From: Micromonospora sp. U21
Lineage (GTDB): Bacteria; Actinomycetota; Actinomycetes; Mycobacteriales; Micromonosporaceae
Assembly (NCBI RefSeq): GCF_018070045.1
Contig: NZ_JAGPYK010000004.1
Coordinates: 304,772 to 368,771 of the forward strand
Direction: 5' to 3'
DNA length: 64,000 bases
Shown: positions 16,683 to 28,034 of the stretch, piece after piece
Layout: each line of letters starts with the position of its first letter
How positions within the stretch are numbered: the stretch's first letter is position 1
Notes under the pieces: generated by a model
Told to the model about the DNA's origin: nothing
The model's input: only the letters and a program-made list of their open reading frames with translations
Databases searched by the model: none
Made by a program: the position numbers and the translations under genes

Positions 16683-17912
16683 GTGAGCACCAACCCGTAC
16701 CCGCTCGGCCTGCGGCTCGACGGGCGGCGGGTGGTCGTGGTGGGCGGCGGCGTGGTCGCCACCCGACGGGTCCCGGCGCTGCTTGATGCCGGCGCGGACG
16801 TCCTGCTGGTGGCGCCGGAGCTGACCCCGGCGCTGCGCGCCCGGGCGGACGCGGGCCGGCTGCGCTGGGTGCCGCGCCGGTTCGAGCCGGATGACCTGGA
16901 CGGGGCGTGGCTCGTCCAGGTGGCGATCGACGACCCGGTCGCGGCGGAGTCGGTGAGTGCGGCTGCCGCCGAGCGGCGGATCTTCTGCGTCCGCGCCGAC
17001 GACCGGACGGTCGCCACGGCCTGGACCCCGGCGGTGACCCGGCACGGCCCGGTCACCGTGGCGGTGCTCGGCGGCGGCGACCCGCGCCGCGCGATGACCG
17101 TCCGCGACGCCATCCGCGACCTCCTGGGTGCAAGGAAGGGCCCCCTGTTGACGCCTGCGGTAGAGGAAGGGTCCCTTCCTAACGCGGGCGGGCGGGTGGC
17201 GCTGGTCGGGGCGGGGCCGGGCGACCCGGAGCTGATCACGGTGAAGGGCCGGCGGTTGCTGACCGAGGCGGACGTGGTGGTCGCCGACCGGCTGGTGCCC
17301 GGGCTGCTCCTGGACGAGCTACGCCCCGACGTCGAGCTGGTGGACGCCTCGAAGATCCCCTACGGACCGTCCCGGGCCCAGGAGGAGATCAACCGGATCC
17401 TGGTGGACCGGGCACGGTCGGGCGCTCTGGTGGTTCGGCTCAAGGGCGGTGACCCGTACGTCTTCGGCCGGGGCGGCGAGGAACTGTTGGCGTGCGCGGC
17501 GGCCGGCGTGCCGGTGACCGTGGTCCCCGGGGTGACCAGCTCGATCGCCGCCCCGGCCGCGGCCGGCATCCCGGTCACCCACCGGGCGGTGGCGCACGAG
17601 TTCACCGTGGTTTCCGGGCACGTCGCGCCCGACTCACCGGCGTCGCTGGTGCGCTGGGAGGCGCTCGCCGGGCTGCGCGGCACCCTGGTGATCCTGATGG
17701 GGTTGAAGAACCTCGCCGCCATCACCGCCACCCTGATCGCGCACGGCCGGTCGCCGCGGACACCGGCCGCCGTCGTCCAGGAGGCCACGACGGGTGCCCA
17801 GCGGGTGCTGCGCTCCACCCTCGGCGCGGTGGCCACCGACGTGCTCGCCGCCGACCTTCGCCCGCCCGCGGTCGTCGTGGTGGGCGACGTCGTGCACGCG
17901 CTGGACAGCTGA
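16683..17912 (+). CDS. cysG: CysG-type fusion: precorrin-2 dehydrogenase domain plus uroporphyrinogen-III methyltransferase
   Basis: A 409-residue two-domain enzyme. Residues 1-145 form a Rossmann precorrin-2 dehydrogenase/ferrochelatase-like domain (RRVVVVGGGVVATRRV, FCVRADDRTVATAWTPAV). Residues 170-409 form an SAM-dependent SUMT domain with VALVGAGPGDPELITVKG, VVRLKGGDPYVFGRGGEE, PGVTSSIAAPAAAGIPVTHR and GTLVILMGLKNL. It links uroporphyrinogen III to siroheme or cobalamin precursors. The linker (about 149-167, GARKGPLLTPAVEEGSLPN) is encoded by a palindromic repeat that stays in frame. Start GTG at 16683; the preceding 34 bases lack a clear ribosome-binding site. Confidence 0.92.
   Translation: MSTNPYPLGLRLDGRRVVVVGGGVVATRRVPALLDAGADVLLVAPELTPALRARADAGRLRWVPRRFEPDDLDGAWLVQVAIDDPVAAESVSAAAAERRIFCVRADDRTVATAWTPAVTRHGPVTVAVLGGGDPRRAMTVRDAIRDLLGARKGPLLTPAVEEGSLPNAGGRVALVGAGPGDPELITVKGRRLLTEADVVVADRLVPGLLLDELRPDVELVDASKIPYGPSRAQEEINRILVDRARSGALVVRLKGGDPYVFGRGGEELLACAAAGVPVTVVPGVTSSIAAPAAAGIPVTHRAVAHEFTVVSGHVAPDSPASLVRWEALAGLRGTLVILMGLKNLAAITATLIAHGRSPRTPAAVVQEATTGAQRVLRSTLGAVATDVLAADLRPPAVVVVGDVVHALDS
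17127..17182. repeat. Palindromic element B, inside and translated by the CysG-type gene
   Basis: About 56 bases with AAGGAAGGGCCC near the left end and GGAAGGGTCCCTTCC at the right end, which is both a palindrome and complementary to the left arm. It falls exactly between the two enzyme domains and is open in the reading frame. From memory this sequence recurs in Micromonospora genomes; copy number was not checked. Confidence 0.55.
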
Positions 17913-17954
17913 CGGTTGGCGGCGGGCCTTGCCGCGCGCTTCGACGCGCCGGCT

Positions 17955-17996
17955 CGGCGTGCGGGGCTTCGGCGTGCGGGATGCCCCGGCGTGCGG
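17955..17996. repeat. Three short direct repeats
   Basis: CGGCGTGCGG occurs at 17955, 17970 and 17987 in the intergenic space after the CysG-type gene, spaced 15 and 17 bases apart. Nothing else is recognisable between 17913 and 18125. Confidence 0.5.
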
Positions 17997-18125
17997 TGCT
18001 GGAGCCAGTGGCGCGACACGGGAGCCGGCGGACACACCCCTTCGGGCGCGCCGGGTAGTCCCGGCCCCACCGGTCGGCAGCACCGACGGCCGGCCGGCCG
18101 CGACACGAGGCTGCCCAGGGACAGG

Positions 18126-18159
18126 CGACGGGCCGGAGCAGCGCTGCCCCGGCCCGTCG
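18126..18159. terminator. Bidirectional hairpin between convergent genes
   Basis: An 11-base-pair perfect stem (18126-18136 with 18149-18159) whose loop itself contains the palindrome GCAGCGCTGC. It sits just before the convergent stop of the otsB-GH15 gene, serving both transcripts. Confidence 0.7.
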
Positions 18160-18175
18160 TCGTACTGACGGTCGT

Positions 18176-20782
18176 CTACTGCTTGAGCATGTTGTCCAGC
18201 AGCAGGGCGCACCGGATCAGACCCAGGTGGCTGTACGCCTGCGGGTGGTTGCCCAGCCCGCGCTCGGCCAGCGGGTCGTACTGCTCGGGGAGCAGCCCGG
18301 TCGGGCCGGCGGTGAGCACCATCTGCGCGAACAGCTCCTCGGCGTCGGTGCGGCGGCCGGTGCGCAGGTACGCCTCGATCAGCCAGGCCGTGCAGATGTG
18401 GAAGCCGCCCTCACGGCCGGGCAGGCCGTCGTCCCAGTGGTAGCGGTAGACGACGGGCCCGCTGCGCAGGTCCGCCTCGATCCGCAGCACCGTGGACAGG
18501 AAACGCGGGTCGTCGCCCGGGAGCAGGCCGGAGAGCCCGATCCAGAGCGACGAGGCGTCCATGTCCTCGTCGCCGTACGCGACGCTGTACGCCTCGACCT
18601 CCTCGTGCCAGCCGTGCTCCAGCACGTTGGCGGCGATCCGGTCGCGCAGGTCCTTCCACTCGGGCCGGTCCTCGCCGCCGTGCTGGCGCATCACGTGCAG
18701 CGCCCGGTCGACGGTCATCCAGCACATCACCTTGGAGAAGATGTGGTGCCGGGGTGGCAGCCGGGCCTCCCAGATGCCGTGGTCGGGCTCGTGCCAACGG
18801 CGGCGGACGGCCTCGACCATGTTGTCCAGCACCCGCCACTCGTCCTCACGGACCGAGCCGCGGGCGTCGGCGACCGCCGCGATCAGGTCGGCGATCGGGC
18901 CGAAGACATCCAGCTGGAGTTGGTGGTTGGCGAGGTTGCCGACTCGGACCGGTCGGGAGCCGGCGTACCCGGGCAGGGTGTCGATGACCGCCTCGGCGCC
19001 CAGCTCGTAGCCGTCGATGGTGTAGAGCGGGTGCAGCCGCTCCGGGTGCCCGCCGGTGCGCTCGATGCAGCCGTCCACCCAGCGCAGAAACCCCTCGGCC
19101 TCCTCGATGGAACCCAGGTCGACCAGCGCGCGGGCGGTCAGTGCCGCGTCGCGGAGCCAGCAGTAGCGGTAGTCCCAGTTGCGGACGCCGCCCAGCTCCT
19201 CGGGGAGCGAGGTGGTCGCCGCGGCCAGGATCGAACCGGTGGCCTCGTGGCACAGCCCACGCAGGGTGAGCGCGCTGCGGGCGACCAGGTCACGGGAGGT
19301 GGACGGCAGCCGCAGCGAGGCGACCCAGTCCTTCCACGGCTGCTCGGCCGCGGCCTGCCGGTCGTGGATCGGCACCCGGTGATGCTCCAGGCTGTGCGTG
19401 CCGAAGCGCAGCTCCAGCACGATCTGCCCGCCGGCGGCGGAGAGATCGACGACCGCCTTGGCGTTCTCGTAGCCGCCGTCGTTGCCGACCTGCCACTCCA
19501 CCCCGGGGGAGTAGAGCGCGAACGGCTCGTTGGAGCCGAGCACCAGCAGGCCGTCGCCGAGCGGCTGCAACTGCACGGCGACCTGACCGAACTCGGGCCG
19601 CGGCGCGAATTCCAGCCGGACCCGGCCGCTGCCGGTGAGCACCCGGATCAGGGTCGAGTCGCCGGTGACCACCACCGGGCCGTCCGGGGTGGTCTCCCGG
19701 GCCGGCTTGTCCAGCCAGTCGGTGACGGTGAGCCCGGACCACCGGGTCTCCACGGTCATCGTGCCGGAGCGGTAGCGCTGGCCCAGCGGGATGCCGCCGC
19801 GTTCCGGGGTGATGCTGAAGTGGCCGGCCGGGCTGCCACCGACCAGGTCGGCGAAGATCGCTGCCGAGTCCGGTTTGGGGTGGCACAGCCAGCTGACCTT
19901 GGCATCGGGGGTGAGCAGCGCGACGGTGCGGCCGTTGGACAGCATGGAGTGCCGCTCGATCGGCACCGCCCGCTCGCCGAACAGCCAGTGCCGGCGGGTC
20001 TCCAGCAGCAGCCCGAGGGCGCGGGCCGCCTCGAGCGGCTCGGCCACCCGGTAGCCGGCCTGGGTGTCCCCGGGACCGATCTTGATGCCGAGGTCCGGGC
20101 CGTGCAGGTTGCCGAACGCGTTCTCGTCGGTCACGTCGTCGCCGATGAAGAGCACCGCGCTGGCCGCGAGCTGGGTCCGCAGCTGGTCGACCGCGGTGCC
20201 CTTGTGGGTGGCCACCACGGAGAGCTCGATGACCTCCTTGCCCTGGGTGACCGTGACGTCGTCGAAGGTGGCCGGCCCGTTGCGGACCGCCTCGATGGCC
20301 GCGGCGGCGATCTGCGGGTCGACCCCCCGGGTGTGCACCGCGACGCTGGCCGGCTTGCGTTCCAGCCGGATGCCGGGGTGTTCGGCGGCGATCTCGCGCA
20401 GCGCGTCCCGGACCCGGTTGCGCACCGCGACCAGCTCGGGGGAGAGCCGTTCGACGAAGCCGATGTCGAACTCGGAGCCGTGGCTGCCGACGAGGTGCAC
20501 CTCGCTGGGCAGCCGGGAGAGTGCGGCCAGGTCGCGCAGCGCCCGGCCGGAGACCACCGCCACGGTGGTCTGCGGCAGCGCGGCGAGCGCGCGGATCGCG
20601 GCCACCGACTCGGGCAACGGTACGGCCGTGCTCGGGTCCTCCACGATCGGCGCCAGGGTGCCGTCGTAGTCGCAAGCGATCAGGAGCTGGGGGACCCGGG
20701 CGATCCGGCCGATGGCGGAGCGCAGCTCGGGGTCCATCACTCCGGTGGTGATCGCCGCTCCGTCGTTGACGGACGTGTTCAC
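18176..20782 (-). CDS. otsB: Trehalose-6-phosphate phosphatase fused to a glycoside hydrolase family 15 domain
   Basis: An 868-residue fusion. Residues 25-265 are a HAD-type trehalose-phosphatase: [10 protein letters not shown] (nucleophile Asp38, acid Asp40), VVSGR, HGSEF and GDDVTDE (214-220). From about residue 275 to the end is a GH15 module of the glucoamylase/trehalase type, with its N-terminal beta-sandwich, [33 protein letters not shown] and GLLPEQYDP, the last two carrying the probable catalytic glutamates. The OtsB part should make trehalose from trehalose 6-phosphate; the GH15 part may cleave trehalose or alpha-glucans. Its GTG start overlaps the otsA stop, so the two form an operon. 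Confidence 0.92.
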   Translation of the reverse strand: MNTSVNDGAAITTGVMDPELRSAIGRIARVPQLLIACDYDGTLAPIVEDPSTAVPLPESVAAIRALAALPQTTVAVVSGRALRDLAALSRLPSEVHLVGSHGSEFDIGFVERLSPELVAVRNRVRDALREIAAEHPGIRLERKPASVAVHTRGVDPQIAAAAIEAVRNGPATFDDVTVTQGKEVIELSVVATHKGTAVDQLRTQLAASAVLFIGDDVTDENAFGNLHGPDLGIKIGPGDTQAGYRVAEPLEAARALGLLLETRRHWLFGERAVPIERHSMLSNGRTVALLTPDAKVSWLCHPKPDSAAIFADLVGGSPAGHFSITPERGGIPLGQRYRSGTMTVETRWSGLTVTDWLDKPARETTPDGPVVVTGDSTLIRVLTGSGRVRLEFAPRPEFGQVAVQLQPLGDGLLVLGSNEPFALYSPGVEWQVGNDGGYENAKAVVDLSAAGGQIVLELRFGTHSLEHHRVPIHDRQAAAEQPWKDWVASLRLPSTSRDLVARSALTLRGLCHEATGSILAAATTSLPEELGGVRNWDYRYCWLRDAALTARALVDLGSIEEAEGFLRWVDGCIERTGGHPERLHPLYTIDGYELGAEAVIDTLPGYAGSRPVRVGNLANHQLQLDVFGPIADLIAAVADARGSVREDEWRVLDNMVEAVRRRWHEPDHGIWEARLPPRHHIFSKVMCWMTVDRALHVMRQHGGEDRPEWKDLRDRIAANVLEHGWHEEVEAYSVAYGDEDMDASSLWIGLSGLLPGDDPRFLSTVLRIEADLRSGPVVYRYHWDDGLPGREGGFHICTAWLIEAYLRTGRRTDAEELFAQMVLTAGPTGLLPEQYDPLAERGLGNHPQAYSHLGLIRCALLLDNMLKQ

Positions 20783-22179
20783 GCGGCCTCCGCCTCGGAG
20801 ACTCCAAGCTCGGTGAGGAAAGACTTGGCCCAGTGCCCCACGTCGTGGGTACGCAGGTGACGTTGCATTGTCCGCATCCGGCGGCGCGCCTCGGTTTTCT
20901 CCACGTGCACGGCCCGGAGCAGGGCGTCCTTGACCGCGTCCGGGTCGTGCGGGTTACACAAAAAGGCCTGGCGCAGCTCGGTGGCGGCGCCGGCGAATTC
21001 ACTGAGCACGAGCGCGCCACCCTGGTCGGCGCGCGATGCGACGTACTCCTTGGCCACCAGATTCATTCCGTCTCGCAGCGGGGTCACCATCATCACGTCG
21101 GCAGCAACGTACATCGCGGCCAGTTCACTGCGACTGTACGACTGATGCAGGTAGTGCACCGCCGGCACGCCGACCCTGCCGAATTCACCATTAATCCGAC
21201 CAACTTCACGCTCCACCTTGACCCGAAGCGCCTGGTAGTGCTCGACGCGTTCCCGGCTCGGTGTGGCCACCTGCACCATAACCGCGTCCGGGACTGTCAA
21301 CTTTCCGTCAGCCAGCAGCTCGCGGAAAGCCTTCAGCCGCAACTCGATGCCCTTGGTGTAATCCAGGCGGTCCACGCCCAGGATTATCGTCTTCGGGTCG
21401 CCCAGTTCTGCGCGAATCTGCTTGGCGCGGGCCTGGACCGCCGGGTCGGCGGCCATCCGTTCCATCTCCTGCGTGTCGATCGAGATGGGGAAGGCGCCAG
21501 CCTTCACCTGCCGGCCGTCGACCTGGATCATCTGCCCCTCGTAGCGGAGCCCGAGCAGGTGCCGGGCCAGCCGGACGAAGTTCTGTGCCGCCAGCCGCTG
21601 CTGGAAGCCGACCAGATCGGCGCCGAGCAGGCCGCGCAGGATCTCGGTGCGGAACGGCATCTGCATGAACAGCTCGATCGGCGGGAACGGGATGTGCAGG
21701 AAGAAGCCGATCCGCAGGTCCGGCCGCAGCTCCCGGAGCATCGCCGGGACGAGCTGGAGCTGGTAGTCCTGCACCCACACCGTCGCGCCCTCGGCCGCGA
21801 CGTCCGCCGCGGCCTCCGCGAACCGTGCGTTGACCAGGCGGTACGCCTCGCGCCAGCGGCGCTTGTAGGCCGGCGTCTCCACCGCGTCGTGATAGAGCGG
21901 CCAGATCGTCGCGTTGGACTGGCCCTCGTAGTAGCGCTCCAACTCCTCGGCGCTCAACGGGACCGGGTGCAGCCGGATGCCCTCCAGGTCGAACGGCTCG
22001 GGGGCGGCACCGGTGCCGCCGGCCCAGCCGACCCACGTCCCCTGGTGCTCGGCGAGCACGGGATGCAGCGCGGTGACCAGCCCGCCGGGGCTGCGTCGCC
22101 ACTGCCGTCCCTCAGGTGTGCTCACCTCGTCGACCGGCAGACGGTTCGCCACTACGACAAAGGAGCTACGGACGGTCAC
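20779..22179 (-). CDS. otsA: Trehalose-6-phosphate synthase OtsA
   Basis: A 466-residue GT20 enzyme joining UDP- or another NDP-glucose to glucose 6-phosphate. Recognisable: [83 protein letters not shown] and [13 protein letters not shown]. The length and all donor/acceptor-site motifs are normal. Start GTG at 22179, with GGAGG nine bases upstream. It is co-transcribed with the OtsB-GH15 gene, giving the OtsAB route to trehalose, a stress solute and glycolipid precursor in actinomycetes. Confidence 0.95.
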   Translation of the reverse strand: MTVRSSFVVVANRLPVDEVSTPEGRQWRRSPGGLVTALHPVLAEHQGTWVGWAGGTGAAPEPFDLEGIRLHPVPLSAEELERYYEGQSNATIWPLYHDAVETPAYKRRWREAYRLVNARFAEAAADVAAEGATVWVQDYQLQLVPAMLRELRPDLRIGFFLHIPFPPIELFMQMPFRTEILRGLLGADLVGFQQRLAAQNFVRLARHLLGLRYEGQMIQVDGRQVKAGAFPISIDTQEMERMAADPAVQARAKQIRAELGDPKTIILGVDRLDYTKGIELRLKAFRELLADGKLTVPDAVMVQVATPSRERVEHYQALRVKVEREVGRINGEFGRVGVPAVHYLHQSYSRSELAAMYVAADVMMVTPLRDGMNLVAKEYVASRADQGGALVLSEFAGAATELRQAFLCNPHDPDAVKDALLRAVHVEKTEARRRMRTMQRHLRTHDVGHWAKSFLTELGVSEAEAA

Positions 22180-22493
22180 GATCGGCCACCTCCGGGTACT
22201 GACGGGTCCACCGCGATGAGCGTACTGAGCGTAGCTGCGGCCTCTGTTGCCCCGTGCCGGAGTTCCGTACCCGGGCGGCGGCGGCTGAATCGGAATCGTG
22301 ATCTTGTTGACAGGGTGGTTCGGTGAGCGGCACGACGTACTCCTGGGGCGGGGTGATGTGGGCGAAGCGGGCCGTACCTGTCAGGATTGACGATGGCGTG
22401 CGCGCGGCCGGCTTCCGGCCGGCGGCGGGCGGAGTCGCAGCCCGCGCCGCGCCGCCGATCATGCGACAGCAACCGACGGAGGTAGCCCGCACC
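22180..22493. other. Divergent intergenic region between otsA and ettA
   Basis: This 314-base stretch holds the promoters of both operons. I see a 9-base tandem repeat (TGAGCGTAC then TGAGCGTAG at 22217-22233) close to otsA and a perfect TTGACA at 22307-22312 without a convincing -10. A 7-bp hairpin (22405-22421) lies in the likely ettA leader. An upstream-extended ettA frame (GTG 22323) lacks homology and is not annotated. Confidence 0.4.
22405..22421 (+). promoter_or_regulatory. Small hairpin in the ettA 5' leader
   Basis: CGGCCGG and CCGGCCG are separated by a CTT loop, about 70 bases before the ettA start. Its function is unknown; attenuation-type control of ABC-F genes is known in other species, but nothing here proves it. 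Confidence 0.25.
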
Positions 22494-24170
<1,677 letters not shown>

Positions 24171-24182
24171 CCGGCCGACAAG

Positions 24183-24629
24183 GTGTCTGACCGGTTCGTC
24201 TACCACTGCACACTGCGCTGGTCCGACCTGGACGCGTACGGCCACGTCAACAACTCGCGCTTCCTCACTCTGTACGAGGAGGCGCGGGTGGCGTTGATGT
24301 TCGCCGGCGGCCGCGCCTGGGGGGTCGGCTCGTTCGCCGACGGGGTGGTGATCCGCCGGCACGAGGTCGACTACCTTCGCCCGGTCGACTACGCGCTGGG
24401 TCGGGCCACCGCGGAGGCCGCGCCCACGGTCCGGATCGAGCTGTGGGTGGAGGAGATCCGGGCCTCCCGGTTCACCGTCGCCTACGAGCTGTACGACGGC
24501 GAGGTGCTGGCCAGCCGGGCCCGCTCGGTGCTGGTGCCGTTCGACCTGACCCGCCAGGTGCCCCGGCGGATCACCGCCGAGGAGCGTGCGTTCCTGCTCA
24601 CGTACGCCCCGCAGGGCGGCTCGGCGTGA
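24183..24629 (+). CDS. Acyl-CoA thioesterase, 4HBT hot-dog fold
   Basis: A 148-residue single hot-dog domain protein. The segment RWSDLDAYGHVNNSRFLTLYEEAR is the 4-hydroxybenzoyl-CoA thioesterase signature with the catalytic Asp. The substrate is unknown, probably a short acyl-CoA or aromatic CoA ester. Start GTG at 24183, 12 bases after ettA; the ribosome-binding site is weak, so coupling to ettA is likely. Its position next to ettA matches the M. tuberculosis order, where Rv2475c is a similar protein near Rv2477c (recalled, not checked). Confidence 0.88.
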   Translation: MSDRFVYHCTLRWSDLDAYGHVNNSRFLTLYEEARVALMFAGGRAWGVGSFADGVVIRRHEVDYLRPVDYALGRATAEAAPTVRIELWVEEIRASRFTVAYELYDGEVLASRARSVLVPFDLTRQVPRRITAEERAFLLTYAPQGGSA

Positions 24630-25372
24630 CCCGGTCGGGCACCGCGGGGCCGGACCGCGCGGAGGCGCCGACGCCCGGGCACGGCCTCACCGGAGTGGCC
24701 GACGCGGGCGCCTTCCTGGCCCGGCTGGTCCGGCTGGATCCGGTCGCGCCGGTCCGGCTGCGCCCGGCCGACGCCGCCGGCCGGGTCGCTCTCTGGGCGC
24801 GGCTGCCGTGGCAGGTGCTGGTGGTTCGGACGGTGGACGGCGGTCCGGCCGACGGCGGGTCCACGGACGTCACGGTGGCGGCTTCCGAGCTGCTGGCGGA
24901 GCTGGAGCGCGGGGGCGCGGCCCTGCCGGCACGCCGGGACGCGCAGTGGCGGTGGCCGCTGCCGCCGCCCCGCAGCAGGCCGGTGGAGGCGCTGCCCGCC
25001 GCGGAGCTGTGGCGGATCGCGGGCGCGGCGGCCGGCACCCTGCGTGCCGCGAGCGAGCACGGCGTGGCCGGCCGCGCGGTGGGCCAGCGCGCGTTGCGCG
25101 ACGCACTGCTCGACCACGTGGCCGTGCTGGTCACTCCGGACAACCCGCCCGGCCCGCCGGTGGAGGTGTCGCAGCGACTGGTGCAGGGGCTGATCCGGAT
25201 GGGCTTCCTGGGCACCGCTGACCGCCCGGCGGGCCCGCCCGCGGAGGCCGGCGCCGTGCAGGTGCGAGTGGCCGGCCGTTGGGTCGGCCTGGTGGGACCA
25301 TACGGAGCGGCCTGGTTGCAGAAGGCCACGGATCTCGCCGTGACGCCCCTCGCAACTCGTCCGAACGGATGA
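24626..25372 (+). CDS. Hypothetical actinobacterial protein
   Basis: A 248-residue protein with no domain I recognise. It is rich in Ala, Pro and Arg, has no signal peptide or membrane helix, and contains a fairly conserved-looking centre (ALPAAELWRIAGAAAGTLR, AVGQRALRDALLDHVAVLV) and a C-terminal VQVRVAGRWVGLVGPYGAAW. The GTG at 24626 overlaps the thioesterase stop as GTGA, which argues it is a real, co-translated gene. Function unknown. Confidence 0.7.
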   Translation: MTRSGTAGPDRAEAPTPGHGLTGVADAGAFLARLVRLDPVAPVRLRPADAAGRVALWARLPWQVLVVRTVDGGPADGGSTDVTVAASELLAELERGGAALPARRDAQWRWPLPPPRSRPVEALPAAELWRIAGAAAGTLRAASEHGVAGRAVGQRALRDALLDHVAVLVTPDNPPGPPVEVSQRLVQGLIRMGFLGTADRPAGPPAEAGAVQVRVAGRWVGLVGPYGAAWLQKATDLAVTPLATRPNG

Positions 25373-25448
25373 CCCCTGGTCATTCTTCTGGGCTGGGGCA
25401 GTCGTTGGGGGGATGCTTCAACCCGGCTGTCCGGGTACCGTCCATCCT

Positions 25449-25480
25449 CGGATCCAACGCACCGTAGGCGGCTGGATCCG
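25449..25480. promoter_or_regulatory. Inverted repeat upstream of the YbjN-like gene
   Basis: CGGATCCA (25449-25456) and TGGATCCG (25473-25480) form a perfect 8-base inverted repeat with a 16-base centre, 24 bases before the ATG. It could be an operator or an mRNA hairpin; no family can be named. Confidence 0.3.
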
Positions 25481-25503
25481 CTGGGGAGTGAGGTGCGCGA
25501 GCG

Positions 25504-26088
25504 ATGCCGTGGTGGTCATGGCGCCCGGGTCCCGCCGAGGGCGGCGATCCGGAAACCCGAAGCGGGATCACAGTGGAGAGCGCGGTCCGGGTCGGACCGC
25601 CCAGCCCTCGCCAGCCCGGGGATGACTGCCCGGGCAACGAGCGGCCCGTGTTGACCGAGATGCCGGCCACCGTCGAGCCGGTGAGCCTGCGCCGAGTCTG
25701 TGACGCACTCGATCTGCTCGACGTGCGATACCTGGCCGACGGCGACGGCAACCTGCTGGCCATGTGGGAGCGGCACGCCGTGCTGGTCACCCTCGAGGGG
25801 CCGGAGGACGAGATCCTGGTGATGCGGGCCCGTCCGCACGCCACGGTGCCGCCGGACTGGGCCGACCGGGCCTACCGGGTGGTCAACGAGTGGAACCACA
25901 CCCGTCGCTTCTGCAAGGCGTACATCGGTGACCCGACCGAGCGCGGGCAGCTACCGATCTACGCCGAGCTTCAGGTGCCGCTCGCTGCCGGCACCCACGA
26001 CGCGCTGCTGGTCGAGATGCTCGACTGCGGCGCCGCGGTGGCCACCAGCTTCGTGGACTGGCTGCACGACGAGGGCGCGCTGCTCTGA
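25504..26088 (+). CDS. YbjN-domain protein
   Basis: A 194-residue protein whose residues 55-190 form a YbjN fold, a type III secretion chaperone-like domain widespread in actinobacteria: VCDALDLLDVRYLADGDG, WADRAYRVVNEWNHTRRFCKAYI and LPIYAELQVPLAAGTHDALL. The function is unknown; YbjN proteins have been linked to stress and motility phenotypes. The first 50 residues are low complexity. The ATG at 25504 is a reasonable start, but a later one, for example near VLTEMPATVEPV, cannot be excluded. It converges on glbO. Confidence 0.78.
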   Translation: MPWWSWRPGPAEGGDPETRSGITVESAVRVGPPSPRQPGDDCPGNERPVLTEMPATVEPVSLRRVCDALDLLDVRYLADGDGNLLAMWERHAVLVTLEGPEDEILVMRARPHATVPPDWADRAYRVVNEWNHTRRFCKAYIGDPTERGQLPIYAELQVPLAAGTHDALLVEMLDCGAAVATSFVDWLHDEGALL

Positions 26089-26118
26089 GGCCGCCGGGCG
26101 GGCGCGGGAACGGGCCCG

Positions 26119-26547
26119 TCAGGCGCCGTCGGCCGCATCCTCCGTGGCGTTGACCATGAAGTACGCGGCCCGCTCCAGGTAGTCCCAGAGCGCGCCGGCG
26201 ACCTGCGGCTCCAGGTCGAGCCGGTCAACGGCACGGCGCATGTGCCGCAGCCAGGCGTCCCGCTCGGCCAGGCCGATGCGGAACGGGGCGTGCCGCATAC
26301 GCAGCCGCGGGTGCCCTCGCTGGGCGGAGTAGGTGTTCGGGCCGCCCCAGTACTGCATGAGGAACAGGGTCAGCCGGTCCGCCGCCGGGCCCAGGTCCTC
26401 CTCGGGGTACATCGGCCGGAGCAGGGGATCGGTGGCGACGCCGGCGTAGAACTCGTCCACCAGCTTGCGGAAGGTGGGCTCGCCGCCGACCGCCTCGAAG
26501 AGGGTTGTCGACGCACCGGGACGGTCGGATTCGCCTGCGGGGTTCAC
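26119..26547 (-). CDS. glbO: Group II truncated hemoglobin GlbO
   Basis: A 142-residue two-over-two globin. The signature [18 protein letters not shown] and [20 protein letters not shown] is that of GlbO proteins, with the proximal His in [10 protein letters not shown], Tyr at B10 in DEFYAGV, Tyr at CD1 and the G8 Trp in [13 protein letters not shown]. It binds oxygen and other small ligands tightly, and roles in redox or nitric oxide and peroxide handling are proposed for the family. The GTG start at 26547 is preceded by CAGGAT six bases upstream. Its place beside an HNH gene and pepN follows the mycobacterial order. Confidence 0.93.
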   Translation of the reverse strand: MNPAGESDRPGASTTLFEAVGGEPTFRKLVDEFYAGVATDPLLRPMYPEEDLGPAADRLTLFLMQYWGGPNTYSAQRGHPRLRMRHAPFRIGLAERDAWLRHMRRAVDRLDLEPQVAGALWDYLERAAYFMVNATEDAADGA

Positions 26548-26645
26548 CGTTCCATCCTGCCAGGTGTGACCTGCGCCAGGCCGACCCGGACGCCGTGCGT
26601 CGGGTCACGCGGGGCCTGCTCCGGTTGGAGCCCCCAGGGGCTGGC

Positions 26646-28034
26646 TCAGGTGACCGCGTGCCGGCGGCGGCCGTCACCGGTGCGCGGCTCGGGGCCCGCC
26701 GCCGTGCCGCCGGAGGTCGGGTCGTCCGGGTCTGGCTGGCTGACCGGCGACTCGGCGTTGGCCGCGGTCGCCGACGCGATCGCCCCGTTGACCGTCTGCT
26801 GGTCCGGCCACCGCAGCGCGGCCACCACCATCAGCAGCACGCCGGCCGCGCTCCACACCCCGACCACCAGCGGGATGTCGAACCGCTCGGCGAGCAACCC
26901 GGTGACCAGCACCGCCACACCCTGGATGACCTGCACACCAGTGGCCATCACACCGAACGCGCGGGCTCGGAAGGCGGCGGGCAGCGCCTGGACGAACAGC
27001 CCGTTGGCCATCGGCAGCATGCCGGCGACCGCGAACCCGCAGAGGGCCGCGAGCAGCGCCACCACCAGCGGCGGCGGGTCGAACAGCGCCGGCACGAGCA
27101 CCAGGGGGGCGAACACGGCCAGCGGCCGCATCAGGGCGAGCCGGCGGGCCGGGCCGAACAGTCGGCTCACCAGCAGCCCGCCGAGGATGAATCCGACCGG
27201 GTTGGCCACCATGATCACCGCCTGCGCCAAGCCCGCGTCCAGGTCGCCGCCGGCGTCCTTGTTGGCCCAGGCCGCGGCCAGCCCCTCCGGAACGATCGAG
27301 AAGAGCATCGCGCTGAACACCAGCACCGCGATCGCCCGCAGCACCGGTGTGCCGAACACGATCTGGAACCCCTGGGCGGTCTCGCGGAGCAGGTGGCTGC
27401 GGTGCTCGGTGGTCATCAGCGGGGCCCGGTCGCGGACACCCAGGCGGACGAGCAGCGCCGAGGCGGCGAAGGTCAACGCGTTGATCAGCAGCGCGAGGGC
27501 CGGGTCGATCGCGGCGACGGCGGCGCCGAGCAGGTAGCCGACGACCTGGGCAGCCTGCCCGACGCTGCTGTTCAGCGACAAGCCGACCACCAGCCGGTCC
27601 CCGGCGAGGATCTGCGGTATCAGCGCGGACTTCGCCGCCTGGCTGGGAGGGTTGGCCAGCGTGGCGGCGAAGATCAGCACCAGCACCGCCGGGACGGGCA
27701 GGTTCGGGATGGCGATGAGCAGCATCAGCGCCATCCGGATCACGTCACACGCCACCATCACCCGCCGGTACGGGTACCGCTCGGCCAGCGCGGCGAGCAG
27801 CGGGCCACCGAGCAGCCAGGGCAGGTAGCTGACCGCGAAGGCCGCGGCGGAGAGCGCGACGGACTCGGTCTGCTGGTAGACGAGCAGGGTGACGGCCGCC
27901 TTGGCGACGTAGTCACCGACCCAGGAGAGGGCACCGGCCGTGAAGACGGCCCGGAACTCGCGTTGGTCGAACACCTCGCGGAAAGTGGCCGGGCCTTCCG
28001 CGGAAGGTCGCTCGTCGGGCACCGTCGCCTCCAT
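26646..28034 (-). CDS. MFS transporter
   Basis: A 462-residue protein with about 12 hydrophobic segments and an MFS loop (LAALAERYPYRRVMVACDVIR) after the second helix, similar to enterobactin-exporter/macrolide-efflux-like permeases of actinomycetes. The substrate is unknown. The C-terminal 50 residues are polar and low complexity. The ATG at 28034 follows CCGGGGG; the frame continues to GTG 28112, but those residues carry no membrane or conserved features. No co-transcribed regulator is visible, although a palindrome lies about 140 bases upstream. Confidence 0.85.
   Translation of the reverse strand: MEATVPDERPSAEGPATFREVFDQREFRAVFTAGALSWVGDYVAKAAVTLLVYQQTESVALSAAAFAVSYLPWLLGGPLLAALAERYPYRRVMVACDVIRMALMLLIAIPNLPVPAVLVLIFAATLANPPSQAAKSALIPQILAGDRLVVGLSLNSSVGQAAQVVGYLLGAAVAAIDPALALLINALTFAASALLVRLGVRDRAPLMTTEHRSHLLRETAQGFQIVFGTPVLRAIAVLVFSAMLFSIVPEGLAAAWANKDAGGDLDAGLAQAVIMVANPVGFILGGLLVSRLFGPARRLALMRPLAVFAPLVLVPALFDPPPLVVALLAALCGFAVAGMLPMANGLFVQALPAAFRARAFGVMATGVQVIQGVAVLVTGLLAERFDIPLVVGVWSAAGVLLMVVAALRWPDQQTVNGAIASATAANAESPVSQPDPDDPTSGGTAAGPEPRTGDGRRRHAVT

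Noticed and set aside
18227..20860. Long plus-strand open frame opposite the OtsB-GH15 gene (877 codons)
   Set aside because: Same artefact; the minus-strand frame carries complete HAD and GH15 motifs.
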